A DNA stretch of 64,000 nucleotides, from contig NC_046676.1 in NCBI RefSeq assembly GCF_003369915.1, positions 17,590,001 through 17,654,000 of the forward strand. The letters are read 5' to 3'. Numbering within the stretch: position 1 is the stretch's first letter; each line of letters starts with the position of its first letter. The notes below the pieces were generated by a model. That model was not told where the DNA came from. It ran no database searches and saw only the letters and a list, made by a program, of their open reading frames with translations. A program made the translations under genes and the position numbers. Shown here in pieces: positions 12,142 to 24,884 of this stretch. Source of the DNA: Drosophila miranda (Eukaryota > Arthropoda > Insecta > Diptera > Drosophilidae).

Positions 12142-13369
12142 ACAATCTGAAATTATTTGTAAAAGAACGCCAAACGTTTTTCACTCATTCGCAATTTTTC
12201 CCCAAAGTACTTTTACTTAATTAATTGTATTATTATTGTTTGTGTTTTGCCATGTGCGCTCCCCAGTATGGTCTTTGGGCCCCTCGGTTTCTGTGAGTGA
12301 TTTGCATATGAAAACATCTGAACGAAAAGGAGAGAATTTCGTGGAGGGCTGCCTGCATTATTCATACTTTGCCACTCGGGTGGAAACATTTTATTTAAAT
12401 TTCAGCCTGGATTGTCGCCCTGTAGCGATCCCATGGAACCGGAATTAATGGTCGCTCCGCGTTGAGTCGAGTCGGGTCGATGAATGAAACAACCCCCGAA
12501 CTCCAATAGCTAGTAAGCTTCCAAGTCAAGGGTATACCATAGTCTTAACTATTGGCAGGAGCCCTGTTTAGTATTGACAATCCCAGTTTGGTTGGAGCTC
12601 AATGAACGGCATGAAGATGACATGCTTCATTTGATAGAACAATTTGTTCATAAATATTATTTAAAACAACTCCAATTCCATACGTATTCCACGTACATAT
12701 GTATGTTTCTTACCTGTGGATATTAATTTGGTCTTCAGTTTAGTTCTGGAATCCTTAAAGAACATGCCAGAATTGGAAACAGAATTATCACGTCTTTGCT
12801 TATGGACTTTGCGGTTATTAATTTATTGTGTTCAATTTACATTTAGACTTGAAACGATTTAATAATTAATTGCTGGTTAAATATTGTAAACTTGTATTGC
12901 AATAATTTTGCGGTTAATAACATTGAATGCCTCAGTCAGTATATTTTGGAGATTCTACGAAAAAAACATTTAGATTTCGAAAATCATTTCGAGTAACTGG
13001 ATTATGGTTCCCGAGTTTCAAAGTGACCGAAGGGAATAAGTATTCATTATTATATGTATATATATACGCAGAAATTTTGCTCTAAACTACGCAAACTTGC
13101 AGAATTATAGTATATGTATTTGTTTAAAAATTTGATATGTTTCAGTAATGTATATATATAGGTACTTCTTTGTGTATTGTATATCCATCATATACTCGTA
13201 TCGGTAGTCGTGTTTTCCGTCATTTAGCTGGGTCTTCTTCGTCATTTGAATTAATATTTCTATGCCGTGCCTGTGCGCCTGCACCTTCATTTCCGGCAGC
13301 TGCCGGAGATCTTTAATAGCGACGATGCTGTGGGTGCTGTTGGTTGGCAAATATTTAAGGGGATTAATC
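12142..13369. other. Space between converging babo and the Cys-rich peptide gene
   Basis: No coding signal. The two flanking genes converge here. On the minus strand an AATAAA lies at 12832-12837, which would give the peptide gene a 3' UTR of about 530 bases. The rest is AT-rich with TATATA runs near 13050 and 13150. Confidence 0.45.
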
Positions 13370-15203
13370 TTAACGCGATCTCCGCCGACCCCTCACCTCT
13401 GCTCCAACCATGTCCACACAGTCGAAGGCGTCGCGGAAGTAGCCGCAGATCCGCTTGATGCTAGCCCGATGATTCAGTCGCTGCTGCTGGCAGCACATCC
13501 CGCTGAAAGATGGACAGAGGACAGATGATACCCAGCCCTGAAGCAAGTTCTCCTGGACTTACTTGACCATCTGGCAATCGCTGCTACTATTGCAATCACT
13601 GCCTAGCGGCTGCTTCCGCCTCACCCCGAACATCTCCTCCAGCAGCGACGGAGCAGCGCTGGACTCCGACTCGATCTCGCACCGCCAGATGCCCTCTTCG
13701 GCGACCAGCATGCAGACGCTGCCCGCGGCACAGTCCCCGTGGCGCTGGCATATGTCGCGCTGGTGTCCAAACACATAGACACATTTGCCCTCTGCAAGAG
13801 AAGCCAAAGGGGACATGAAAGGCGAGGAAATGTGCAACTGCTTCCGCTTACCGCCATTGGTGTTGACGCAGACCCCGGTGGGGCAGCAGTCCTCGCTGAC
13901 CAGGCAGGGGCGGTCGGCGCAGGGTGTGTCCTCAATCAGCGGCTCCACAATCCCATAGACCTCGGTCTGCTGGCGCAGCTGTGGGATTCGGAGGGGGACA
14001 GCAATTAGCGGGGCACTTGTCTGCCCTGTCACACGTTGCGTGTGCGTAATATTTCCCCCATTCACGCCCAGCCCTCCCCTTCGCCTGATATCAATAAAAT
14101 TGTCACTTGTTCTGGCGCACTAGATGGCCGCGCGACCCGTTGATTAATTTGAGTATCGGCCTGAACTTTGAACTTTCCCCTTGATTGCGGTCAACATAAC
14201 AGAACACTGGCCACCAGTTTCAATAAGCCGGGAACACAGCTCCGACGCCCTGCGGCATTCTATGCAATTTGCGTATACATGCTGCAGTTTTTCATTGTTA
14301 AATCTGAGAGCAGAGTACTGAATTATTTTTAAAGGTTCTCCAAACATATGAACTCTGATGCTGTGGCCAACAAAATTCGCGAATAAGAAAAAAATAATCT
14401 ATCTATTCACCCATACAAAAAAATCCCAGAAATTCCTACTTAAATTTATTATACTTCATATTTAGTTCAATAAATTTCCTCCATATTGAATAGATTTTTT
14501 TTTTTTTTTTTTTTTAAATACACTCAGGGGGAAATCAGATGAATTGTATATATTTTTGCCATGTTTGTATTTCAAAAATCGAATATTTAATCAAAATATG
14601 GGTGTGCATTTTTGCTCTGCCATTTTACTCTGAGTGTGTGGGTATATGTATATACATATGGAAATGTATATTCCAGACGACTTAACTCGAGAGGTTCAAG
14701 GGAAGGTCAATACATATAAGCTATTCAAACACAAATAACGAATTTTAGCAGGAAGTTTCGACTGAAAGTTAAGGGGAACGCAAAAAGTTGAACCACAAAT
14801 TCGATGGTCAATTACACGTATAAAACTTTAAAATGTTTTTACAAACATTTTACAATCCATCCATGGCAAGCGCTTCAATTGTCTGCACTCTGCGGCATCC
14901 GCCCACACTCACCTGTTGGGGATGCGCCTCCCGCGGCTCCTGCTCGTTGGGATAGGGGCCAAAGAGGTGCTTGTATTCCTTGTAACCTCCCATGGGGCCT
15001 CCATCGTAGGCGGTACTGCCATCTCCTGCCCCCAGCAGGGAGGGGGGGCTGCGCCGCATCAAATTGCGAGTCGAATCGCGACCGAAGAGGGTGCGCTGCC
15101 AGGCCGTGCCGGAAGCGAACGCGGACGAGGCGACCGAGGGGTGTAGCTGCATGGCCATGCCGAGGAGCAGCAGAAGGGCTGCCCTCAGCGGAATATTTCT
15201 CAT
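13370..15203 (-). CDS. Secreted Cys-rich precursor, ITG-like peptide type (CG8216-like)
   Basis: Four exons on the minus strand: 15203-14913, 13978-13852, 13791-13563 and 13502-13370. All have GT-AG borders and compatible phases and end at TAA, giving 259 residues. Residues 1-25 form a clear signal peptide (MRNIPLRAALLLLLGMAMQ and on). A Gly/Pro/Tyr-rich segment of about 75 residues follows, then a Cys-rich region with pairs such as DCC, MCC and repeated C-x(4)-C spacing. The region contains YGIVEPLIEDTPC and ends in a basic RGRRRSR tail. The first ATG is at 15203; an upstream GTG was ignored. Position between babo and filzig matches the fly gene I recall as CG8216, the ITG-like peptide precursor. 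That name is from memory and synteny; the structure is seen directly. It could be a neuropeptide precursor or a small extracellular disulphide protein. A leader acceptor may lie near 15250. Confidence 0.8.
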
Positions 15204-18200
15204 TTTGGCCACGTTAGTACATCATTGTCCTAGTCAGAATTGCTGTTGCTGCAGACCTGTGGAGATATACAATTTGATTTAAATTTACGCTATGCACGCA
15301 CATTTGCTACCGAAATTGGCTTCAATCAGGCTTGTCGCAAATAAGGCCACCATCGGGACCTGGATTCAACATGCGCCGCCTGCCACAGGCAATATCTGTG
15401 CCACCTCCTGTCATGCAGCTCATTAAAATTGTCGGCTCGCTTTTAGTGTTATTACCGGCTCTGACTTAATTTATGTGTAACGCATTCCCAGAGACCCATT
15501 CTCGCCCTGAGCTCCGTTTGTATTGCCGGATGAAAGGTGCACATAAATCGTAATATACCCGACTCTATATACTCGTATGTATACATTTGTTTGTGTGTAT
15601 GCATGCGTAGGTGTGGCAAATCGCTTGTTGCTCGGTTAACACTCGTTCATTCATCAACTCCCGACAATGCCGCCCACTTCGAAATGCTGAGCGGCAATTG
15701 AAAGAGTTCCAATTAAGCCCCAAACTCCCCCAGGACATCTTGTTTATTTATTAATCATGCATAGGCTATGTGGCCTGCAAACTTAAATCTCAAAATAAAC
15801 TTCAACTCGAATAACATTTTTGTGAAGAGTCCTTGAGAGCCTCAAGCGCTTCTCAAGACCCTTCAGCGTAACATCAAAGTTCTTACTACCTTTGATTCAA
15901 ATTACTGAAATCGAGAGGGGTCCACCAAGCCGCAATAATTTGGCTATTTTCTCATTTCTCTGCTTGGAAATAAAGGCAAAGCCGAGGTGGGTGGAAACTC
16001 GCCAGAAAGCAACAAAATCATTGGGATGGCCAGTGACAGCCCGAGGAAATTAAAAACCTCAAAGAATAATAAATTTCTTGTGCGTCATGAGTTTATTAGA
16101 ATGTTATAGAATCGAGTCCCCCAGGTGGGGGTAATTAAACAAAAATATGAAAGTTTGAATAAACGATTTATACATGCGTAAAATTTCTATGAATTTAAAG
16201 CAGACAACATATTTGGTTGCCTACTTTTTGGGGCCCTATTTGGAGTGCATGAGTGTCGGAGCGCATACTCTTGCCGTGTACTGTACGAATTCAATGTGGC
16301 CTTGACTAGGCCTTGAGCCGTCTGAATGTGGCCAAGGGACAACAGTTGTAGCCGCTCTTTCATAAATAAATAAGCCAAAAAGCAGCAGACCCTAAATATA
16401 GAACTCTTGACATACTATTCCACGTCACCTTTAATGCCCGAGTCCAAGGCAAATGCAAACATTTCCCAGCTTGTCGTTGGGGAAATAATATGGCCAGGTG
16501 TTCGTGGGAGTGCAATTTCATAAATGGGTACGCCCTCATTCCCTGGCCCTGACCATTCCAGGAAGAGGGACAGGAAAGAAAAATCCTTTCTGGTCTGCTC
16601 TTAGCATTTCATTAATTACTTTTTTCCACTTTTGTCGACCTGGGCTTGTCAAACTTCCTGTCAAACTTTGCGGGACTGTTGCTTGGATACTGGGCTCGAG
16701 TTCTGTCCTTCTTTCGGTCCGTCTTTCAGTGGGTCACTCAGCGGGCTTGCTAATTACAATCAACCATCCATGACTGGTTATCAAATCTCAGCTAATTGCC
16801 TTTCACCTTTGAAAGGTGCGAGCTGTTGGTTGCCTGGCGAGCAATTGTAATCGATCTATTGCGCCATTAGCCTGCTAGAAGATAAGCCTTAATTGTGGTC
16901 ATTATTCAGGTATCCCGTTCCTTAATTAAGCAAAGTGTTGCCTGACGCATCTGACGGTCTTTATCCGGCTCAAAGGAGTCGCTAACTGCCGTTACAACGT
17001 CACCACCCTTTTGTCGCGGGCTCCCCTTTCCGGTTGCTTGGAAAGGGAAGATGGCTAATTGCCTTGGGGCTGCCTGAAAGTTGTGTAATTATCAAGTTTC
17101 CTATGACATATTTTAAAGAATCGAAACAAGTTTGCCAATAAAGATGGGTTATGGGTCAAGTTCTGATGTGCTTGGAAGACGTCAAAAGTTTTTCCATTCT
17201 ACTACAGGTGTGGAAAACTCTTGGTCGGCAACGAGAACTTCATATGAACTTTTGCGAAAGAATTAAGTTCGAATCGAATCGAATCGAATCATGGGAATTC
17301 ATGGAAAGAAGAGAACCAGCGCCGAGAAAAGTTTCTTTTCAGCTGAATAAAATACCAAGATTCCATTTCAATTTTCCGTTTCATGAATCGTGCTACGGGC
17401 TATCCTTCATCTCGCTACCTATATGGCTTCCTCTGTTCGTCAATGGAGAAAATATTTCTCGTCATGCCCAAGACATGCTATTAATTATTATATTATTGGG
17501 CATACCGTTTAGAACAAGGCAATCGGGCACAAATTTGATGTGTGATGCCTCACCAACATGTTTTGTTTTTGCTTTCTTGGTACCGACTTCTGCGCGTCGC
17601 CAGACTGTGTCTACTGTTCTTGGATTTTGGGACCGACTCAGCTGCACAAGGCATTGACAAACAGACGACGCATAGGTGAAAAGACCACGTCCGCTCTCAG
17701 TCTACGGGGGGTCCCACGAAAAACCCCGCGATGGAACAGCTTTTTGGTCCTTCATGCAACATCCTGGTATTGCATAGCCTTTGATAAATAGTTTCCAATC
17801 CCATAAAAAACATGCATATATGAACTTTGCTACTCTACTTATTCACATTTAAAAAGGTATGGTACAGCGCGTATAAGTTGTCTGATCAGGTTGCAGAAGT
17901 ATGAGCCTTTTATGAATGATTATTTCAGCCACAATCTCACCCTGACTGTTCTCCGTTTACTGGTGAAATGTGATCCAATTGGGTCGTGTAATGGACATAA
18001 TTTCAACAGCCCAATCTCTCGTCCCTAATTACAAATCCGAAACAGTTCGGCTATCTACTTTCGCACTGTCAAAGGTCACTGTTAATTATAACACCCAAAA
18101 AAAACACACACACATATACCCTGAAACACTGGGAAGAGGGTATTTTGAATTTAAATGCATTTCCATTGCTATTATTTTCATCAACAGCCGCACCTTTCAC

Positions 18201-20258
18201 CTATTGAAATATTAAATTTGTAGAACACCGACCTTACACACGTGTCGAGGAGGCGCTCCACTTGGAACACTCGCAGCCGGGATTTGGGGAAAATGCACAA
18301 TACCTGCTGGCTGCTCGTCCTTTCGGCGACTAACTGAATGCCTGCGAACGGCAACGGCGAAAGCAACACCTGTCGGCTGGCTGCCGCGGAAAAGCTTTCC
18401 ATCCGACAAGCTTTCCTTGGAATTTATGAATTAAATGTGTTTGTTTTTTGTGGCAGATCCAAAGCTCTGACGCCGTATTTGTGTGTGTGTGCGCGCGTGT
18501 GGATAAGTCCTAGGAATCAATACCAATGGAGACGATGAATGCATCTTTTGTGGGGAATACAGGCTGGATGTATCTGTGAATACGTGTATTTTTGGAAATT
18601 GATTTACCAGCAATCCCTGACCGGCGTCACTGAACAAATTTTGGCAACTGCTATCCTTGCATCCTTGTAAATTTAACGAGCATGTAAATGTTGCCACACA
18701 AGGACCTTTCCTGCCTTTCCTGCAGCAAAAATTGTTCACCGAAGAAAACACACAATTTTGCGGTTAAATAAGATGAAAAGTGCCTGCCGGGGCCGTACGA
18801 CCTTCCGCACATTGTGTGCATTAGAATAATGATTATGTTCGTCCTCTCCACCATCCTCCTGTTGGTGGTGCCCTTCGAAGAAAAACATTTTTTAAATGAG
18901 AAGTAACAGCCCAATCACTTAGCGCATTTCTGACCAGGGGAACGATAATTTATTCCGAGACAGAATAAATATTTTTTCATACTAAAAGCTTCAAGATATT
19001 ACTGGATAGTTTTATTTCAGATCTGCCTGGTTGGACTTTGATTTGACTGATATTTCGAGCTTTTCTTTTTGTGGGCACACGTGCCGCGACGCTATAATAT
19101 CTGGTACTCAGTCTCTATATATCGAAACTTTTCGGTTATTTCTGGTTAAAATGATGCTCCAATCGCGAGGGATTTGCGAGGGGGATTTGAAGAAATTCCA
19201 TTTATTTACAAAATCCATTTAAATATTTAGTTTCCCAAAGTATGCTTGTGACAGTTTGTGAGTTCCTTTTTAGCTGGCTTTGGACAACAAATGGCACTGC
19301 ACGCGTGGGAGTCCAAGCTGACAGGCGAGCGGTTGCAGGTGGCACTTCCAATGGATGCTGTGCTGCCTTGGACGGTATTAAAATGAGTTTCCAGGGGCTT
19401 CGGACTGACATAAATTGCAGCAGACTCAAGCATCCGGCCATCCACCCCCTGCCCCCTGCCCCTGCTGCTGGATTTTTTGTTGGAACCGAGGGGAGTGCAA
19501 AGTAGAAAAGAAGATTACTTGGGGATTTCGAGGACACGTAACTTCAACTGCAGAAATATTTCTACTAATAATTATTTGTTGTTTATTGGGTTTTGTGGGT
19601 GTTCTTTTCGCATCGCTTTGTTCGTTCGCTTAACAATTAACAAAAAAAACGTTAAAAAAAATAAAATGTTAATATAAAATATAATTAGATAAATTAGTAA
19701 ATTCAATTGAACTAAAAACATTTGCTCTTTCGCTCTCTCTTCGCTTTCGCTTTCGCTGGAACATAACAACAATTTGCCTATGAAAATTAACAATTTTTTT
19801 TAGTTGAATCAAATTGCAGCGATAATAGGTTTACAAATAAATAAATAAATAGGCTTAGAACTAGAATAAATATTTCTTAGCGTACTTCTTAGCGTGCAAC
19901 TACTAAAATATACGAGTAATTCTCATTCAGACTCTACAAGTGTTAGGCACGCGTATTCGAACAGGCACAGAGCCGGCAACACGCTCCTCAAAGTATCTGA
20001 ATCTTTGAATCTACATATCTGTCGAGTATTTCGCTTTCGCTTTCGTTAAACTAATGGAATGAGGATAGATGCTGGGGCGGAGGGGGGGGCTTGGAGGGAC
20101 ACGGAGAAGGAGGAGAGAATGGGAAATGCGACGTGGATGCTTAACAGTCTGGGTCACGCCTTTATCCGCAACTCTTTAAACTCTACTTTCTATTTACACT
20201 TGCTGATGCTGCCCCTTAATGTTGCTGCTGCTGCTACTGCTGCTCCCCTGGCAACACC
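15204..20258. other. Intergenic: peptide-gene upstream DNA and flz 3' UTR
   Basis: Five kilobases with no supported gene. ORFs here are short, lack splice partners and show no domain. The right end should hold the flz 3' UTR: on the minus strand the first AATAAA after the flz stop is at 19582-19587, implying about 670 bases. The left end contains the promoter and possible leader exon of the peptide gene. Confidence 0.5.
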
Positions 20259-23200
20259 TTATTTGACTCCTGTTATGCTGCGCAGCCAGGGCTTGTAGAA
20301 GGTGGTGCGCATGTAGACACCGGGCAGGTATGGCGCCGCACACTTGATGCCATGCGAAACGGTTCCGGCCAGCTCGTAGCGCCCGTCGGGACGCTGCAAC
20401 ACCAACGGACCGCCACTGTCACCCTGTCAGCAAAAGTAGAAAAAGGTTTTAGCACACGCTCTTGATGGTCCCCCTCTCAAATCTCCTGATATCTCACCTC
20501 GCACGAGTCCTTCTGGCCATTGGCATAGCCAGCGCACAGGAACGAGTTGAGAATCTTCTTGTTGTGGCCAGCGGTGTGGAACATCTCCTGGCACACGCTG
20601 TTCTCGATAACCGGCACCTGTGGTCGTGTCATTAAAAGATGCATTCAAAGGACGGTTTATTGGTTGGTTTGGTAAAAAGCACTCACCTGCACTTCCTGCA
20701 GAACGGAGGGCACACCGCCGCCATACTTGAGACGCCCCCAGCCGGTCACGGTGGCCATGCGTCCAGTGAAGTCCGCCGCATCATTGGGCATGCAAATGGG
20801 AACTGGAAAGTGATACATAGGTGTTGAAAACGTTCAAACGTTCGGCTGTGTGCTGTGATCCACTCACCTATATGGGTATCGAACTGCACAGGACTGTCCA
20901 TCTCCAGGAGAGCCAAATCGTTCTCGAACGTGGCCGGATCGTATTGACGGTGGACGATGACGCGCTTCACGTTCTTGGTAACAGAACGTTTGCTCTCCAA
21001 ATCGCCGGAGATATCGAACTCGCCCATGACGGCCACCAAAGAGGCCAGAAAGCTGCAGAGATCAAGTAAGGCAATGAGATCGTGGTGGATGGATGGTGGA
21101 TGGATGAGGAGCCTGGAGATTTTGGGAGGAAACTTACCCAGGCTGACAATGGGCAGCGGTGACGACATAGCGACTGTTGATCAGGACACCGCCGCACTTG
21201 TTCTTTGTGAACAGGCCCAGCCAGGTGGACTCGCGGACCAGCACCTGCCAGGGGAAGGCGCCAAAGGATGAGCCCTTGCCGCCCACAATGCGGCCGGACT
21301 TGACGTGGGGTCGGACGCCGCATTCTGTAGATGGGGAGTGAAATGCGAGGTTAGGAGTGGGGAGTGTTCAGAGCAAGACAGACAGCGAGAGATTGAGAGC
21401 GATCGATCGAGAGATGGATTGTGATTCAGATTGAGAGATGGAGTGTTAAAGAGAAAGCATAGAACAACGTGTATTGCCATATAGGAAGATTACATGGATC
21501 GGGAACGGATGGGGGCATAGAACTAGGTGGGGTTTGTTTGGGTTTGGGTTTGGGTTCTTGGGATCTAAGCGGGTTTTGGGTTTCTTCTTTTGTTCTTGCG
21601 ACGCGCTAAAATTGGGAACAATTGTAAATGCCATGGGGGAGGAGGATCGGGAGTATCGGGAGTGTCGGGTATGGGTTCGGATTGGAAGCGATTGGTTATA
21701 GGCATGAGCGAGAGAAAACAAGAAAGAGAGAGAGAAAGAGACAGTTGTTTCGGGTCCATGCTTCATTCACTCAACACTTACGGATCTTGCGGCCATTCGT
21801 TCCGCCGTAGGAGCTGAGCGTCGATCCCTGATCGATTTCGTTGTCGCTGGGATTCGGATTGACATCCTCCTCGTCCTCCTCGTCCACGATCTCATCGTCG
21901 GCGGGCCGGGCCGAGCTCACGGTCGTCGTCTTCACGGTGCTGCTCACGCGTCTTGTGGGCTTCTTCGAGGCGCCCGGTTTCCTGGTGCTGACGGTCGTCT
22001 TGGGGGCCAGGGTGGTGCGCCGAGTGCCGCCTGGCTTGCGGGTGGTGCTGCTAGCCGATGCCTTCTTGTTGGGGGCTTTGGTGGAGACTCGAGTCACGGG
22101 TTTCTTGGTGGTGGCCTTAGGCTTGGCAGTGGAGGCCACTCTCACGGGCTTTCGCGTGGGCTTGCGGGTGGCAGTGGTTGCTCCTCCAGCACCAGCTCCC
22201 GCCTGATACGTGGCGGCGGAGTTGTTGCCCGTGGGCTCGTCAATCATGTCGGCCAGAGCCTCGAAGTTGCCCTGGAGCGAGGCCACCAGCTTGTGGACCA
22301 GCGTGTGCATCTTGTCCTTCAGCACCACATCCTCGACGAAGGCGGGCGTGGAGAGATCCAGGTCACTGGTCACGGCGCTGGAGGCGGCGGACATGTTCAG
22401 ATTCGGATTGCGCACCGGCGGGAAGTTGACAAAGTCGTTCGGCGAGGTGTAGGTCTCCTCCATCACATTCTGGCCCACCTTCTCTCCGGGCACCGAGAAG
22501 GCCGGATACGAAGGCGTTGGCCCGAAGTATCCGGGGAAAGCGGGCTTGTCGTCGGAGGGCACGGCGTAGGACGATTCCGTTGAGGACTGCGTGAAGGACA
22601 CGTGCGCGGGGCTGCCGCCAAAGTAGCCAGGGTCCTCGAAGTCGTTGGAGCTAACCGGTGCACCTCCTGGTCGTCGAGTCACTATCTGGTTGTACACAAA
22701 CGAGCCCCCTGTGGTGGAGGCCAGGTTGTTGATAGCCGTGGGCTTGGGCGTGATCAGCACCGTCGGACGCGGCGGTCTCGGAGATCCATTGATCTGGACG
22801 AAACCAGGCTTCTTGTGGCCTCCGTAGGTGCCACTGCTGCTTGTGGGTCGGTGTGCGTAGGCTGGCGTCGATGCAGTTGCCACCAGCGGCGGCTGATAGT
22901 TGCCCGGTGTGGAGCCCACAATATTCTCCGCCGTGCTCTGGATGAACGCGTCCAACTTGTCGTCGGCCATGAACAGCGGCGGTACGTTGTCGTAGTGGTA
23001 GTCCACGGTGGCAGGCGGACGGGGAGTGCTGGGTCCGGTCACATAGCTGGTGGCAATCGGCTTCGATGTGGAGGGCTGGCGACCCGGAGAACTGGCCACC
23101 GACTGCTCATTGTAGCTCAGGGATGGCTGCAGCTCCGGATGGGGCTGTGGCGCTGGTTGATCATATTGTGCGAGTGGAGCCGCTGGTTGGGCTTGCCCGT

Positions 23201-24810
23201 AGCTGGAGGTTGGAGCCTCTGGCTGATCGTAGCCGGAGCCGGAGGCTGGAGCCGAAGGTGGATCTGGCTGATCATAGTTGATGCCCGGACGTGCTGGCTC
23301 ATCGTAGCTGGTCACTGTCGTCGAGGCTGTGGTCTGATCGTAGCCCGCTCCGACTGCTGGCCTGGGATAGCCAGACTGTTGCGTCTCCTGGTCCTTGTTG
23401 TAGCTGGACGAGGGCTTCTTGATCTGGATGTGTGTGATGGGTGACTCCCCGGAATCGTAGCTGCTGCTGGCCTGGGGATGTGGCTTCTTTTTGGGGTTCT
23501 CCTGGCTGATGGGTCGCTTCACGCCCGGCCGCTTTGTGCTAGGCTTGGGCCGTGGTCTGGGACTGGCGGTGATCAGCACGGGACGCTCCGAGGATGCAGT
23601 ATCTTCCTGGACACTGTCGTACTGCGGACGCTGCGGCAGGGAGGCCTGCTGGGCTGCCAGTTGGGTGGTGGAGGCATAACCAGGCGTGGTCGTCTGCGGC
23701 TGATATCCGTGCGAGGTCTCGTCGTACTGCTCCTGCACTTTGGTGGTGTGCGAGGACACAGACACCTCCGCGGGCAGCTGGGATTGGTATTGGTCGCCTC
23801 CCGATGGCTGTTGGTGCTGCTGCTGCTGCTGGTTGTAGTTCTGCATCGTCACCATGCCGATGTACGAGGCAACGGGACGATTGGGCTTGTTGGCATTGGT
23901 CGTGGGGCGCACGTAGGTGGGGACGGGCTGGGGCTGCTCCGTTTGGACAGTGGACAGCTTCTGGTAGTTGGACTCGGTGTTCGCCTCGTAGGAGCCGCTG
24001 CTCAGCTGGCCGTAGCCGCCTGCTGCCGCTGCCTCGTTCTCCTCCTCCTCCATGTAGGACATGTCCACGGGATAGGCAACGCCCATCACCGGCACGGGCA
24101 TCTTGTTGAACTCTGAGGTCTGGGGAGCAGCATCAGCCAAGGCATCGTGGTAGCTATTGGCGGGCATGGTGTGATCCTCGAACACGGCGGAGGTGTCCTC
24201 CCCGTAGCCGGGACGCGCTGTTTGCGACTCAGCCGACTGGCTGGCTGCTGCGGAGGCATCCTGCTCCTCAGAAACCTTGTCGTAGATGGCATCGTAGTTG
24301 ATTGTGGTCGTGTAGCCGTAGTCCTGGACCTTCTCCGCCTCACTGGCTGCGCTATCCTGGTAGTAGCTGGGATTGGGTTGGGCAGTGATCGCCTCTGCTG
24401 GAGCCTCGCTCTGAGCCGCAGTCTGGCCTCCATAGCCATACGAGGGCGTCTGCTGGCTGACGACATTGTAGCTGGGTCCATGGCTGGTGTTGTTCAGCTG
24501 CAGGATGATCGACTCGATGGAGTCCACGTGGGTGGTGATCGAGGAAACTGTGGTGCCTGCTGCCGGCCGCTTGGAAATGTAGCTCTGTTCTGCCGGCTGC
24601 TGCTGCTGCACCTGCTGTGGCGGATCCGCGTATACAGGCTGAGGTCCGTAGCCGGTGGAGAACTGCAGATCCTCGACGAGATCGGCATCGGCTCCCGGAT
24701 GGGTGATGTCGCTGTGGGTGAACTCTCCTCCGTCCAGTATCAGATGATTGTGATGGTGCACATTCGAAGGCTTCTGCTGAGGTTGAGGTTTCGCTGTCTG
24801 CTGTTGCTGT

Positions 24811-24884
<74 letters not shown>

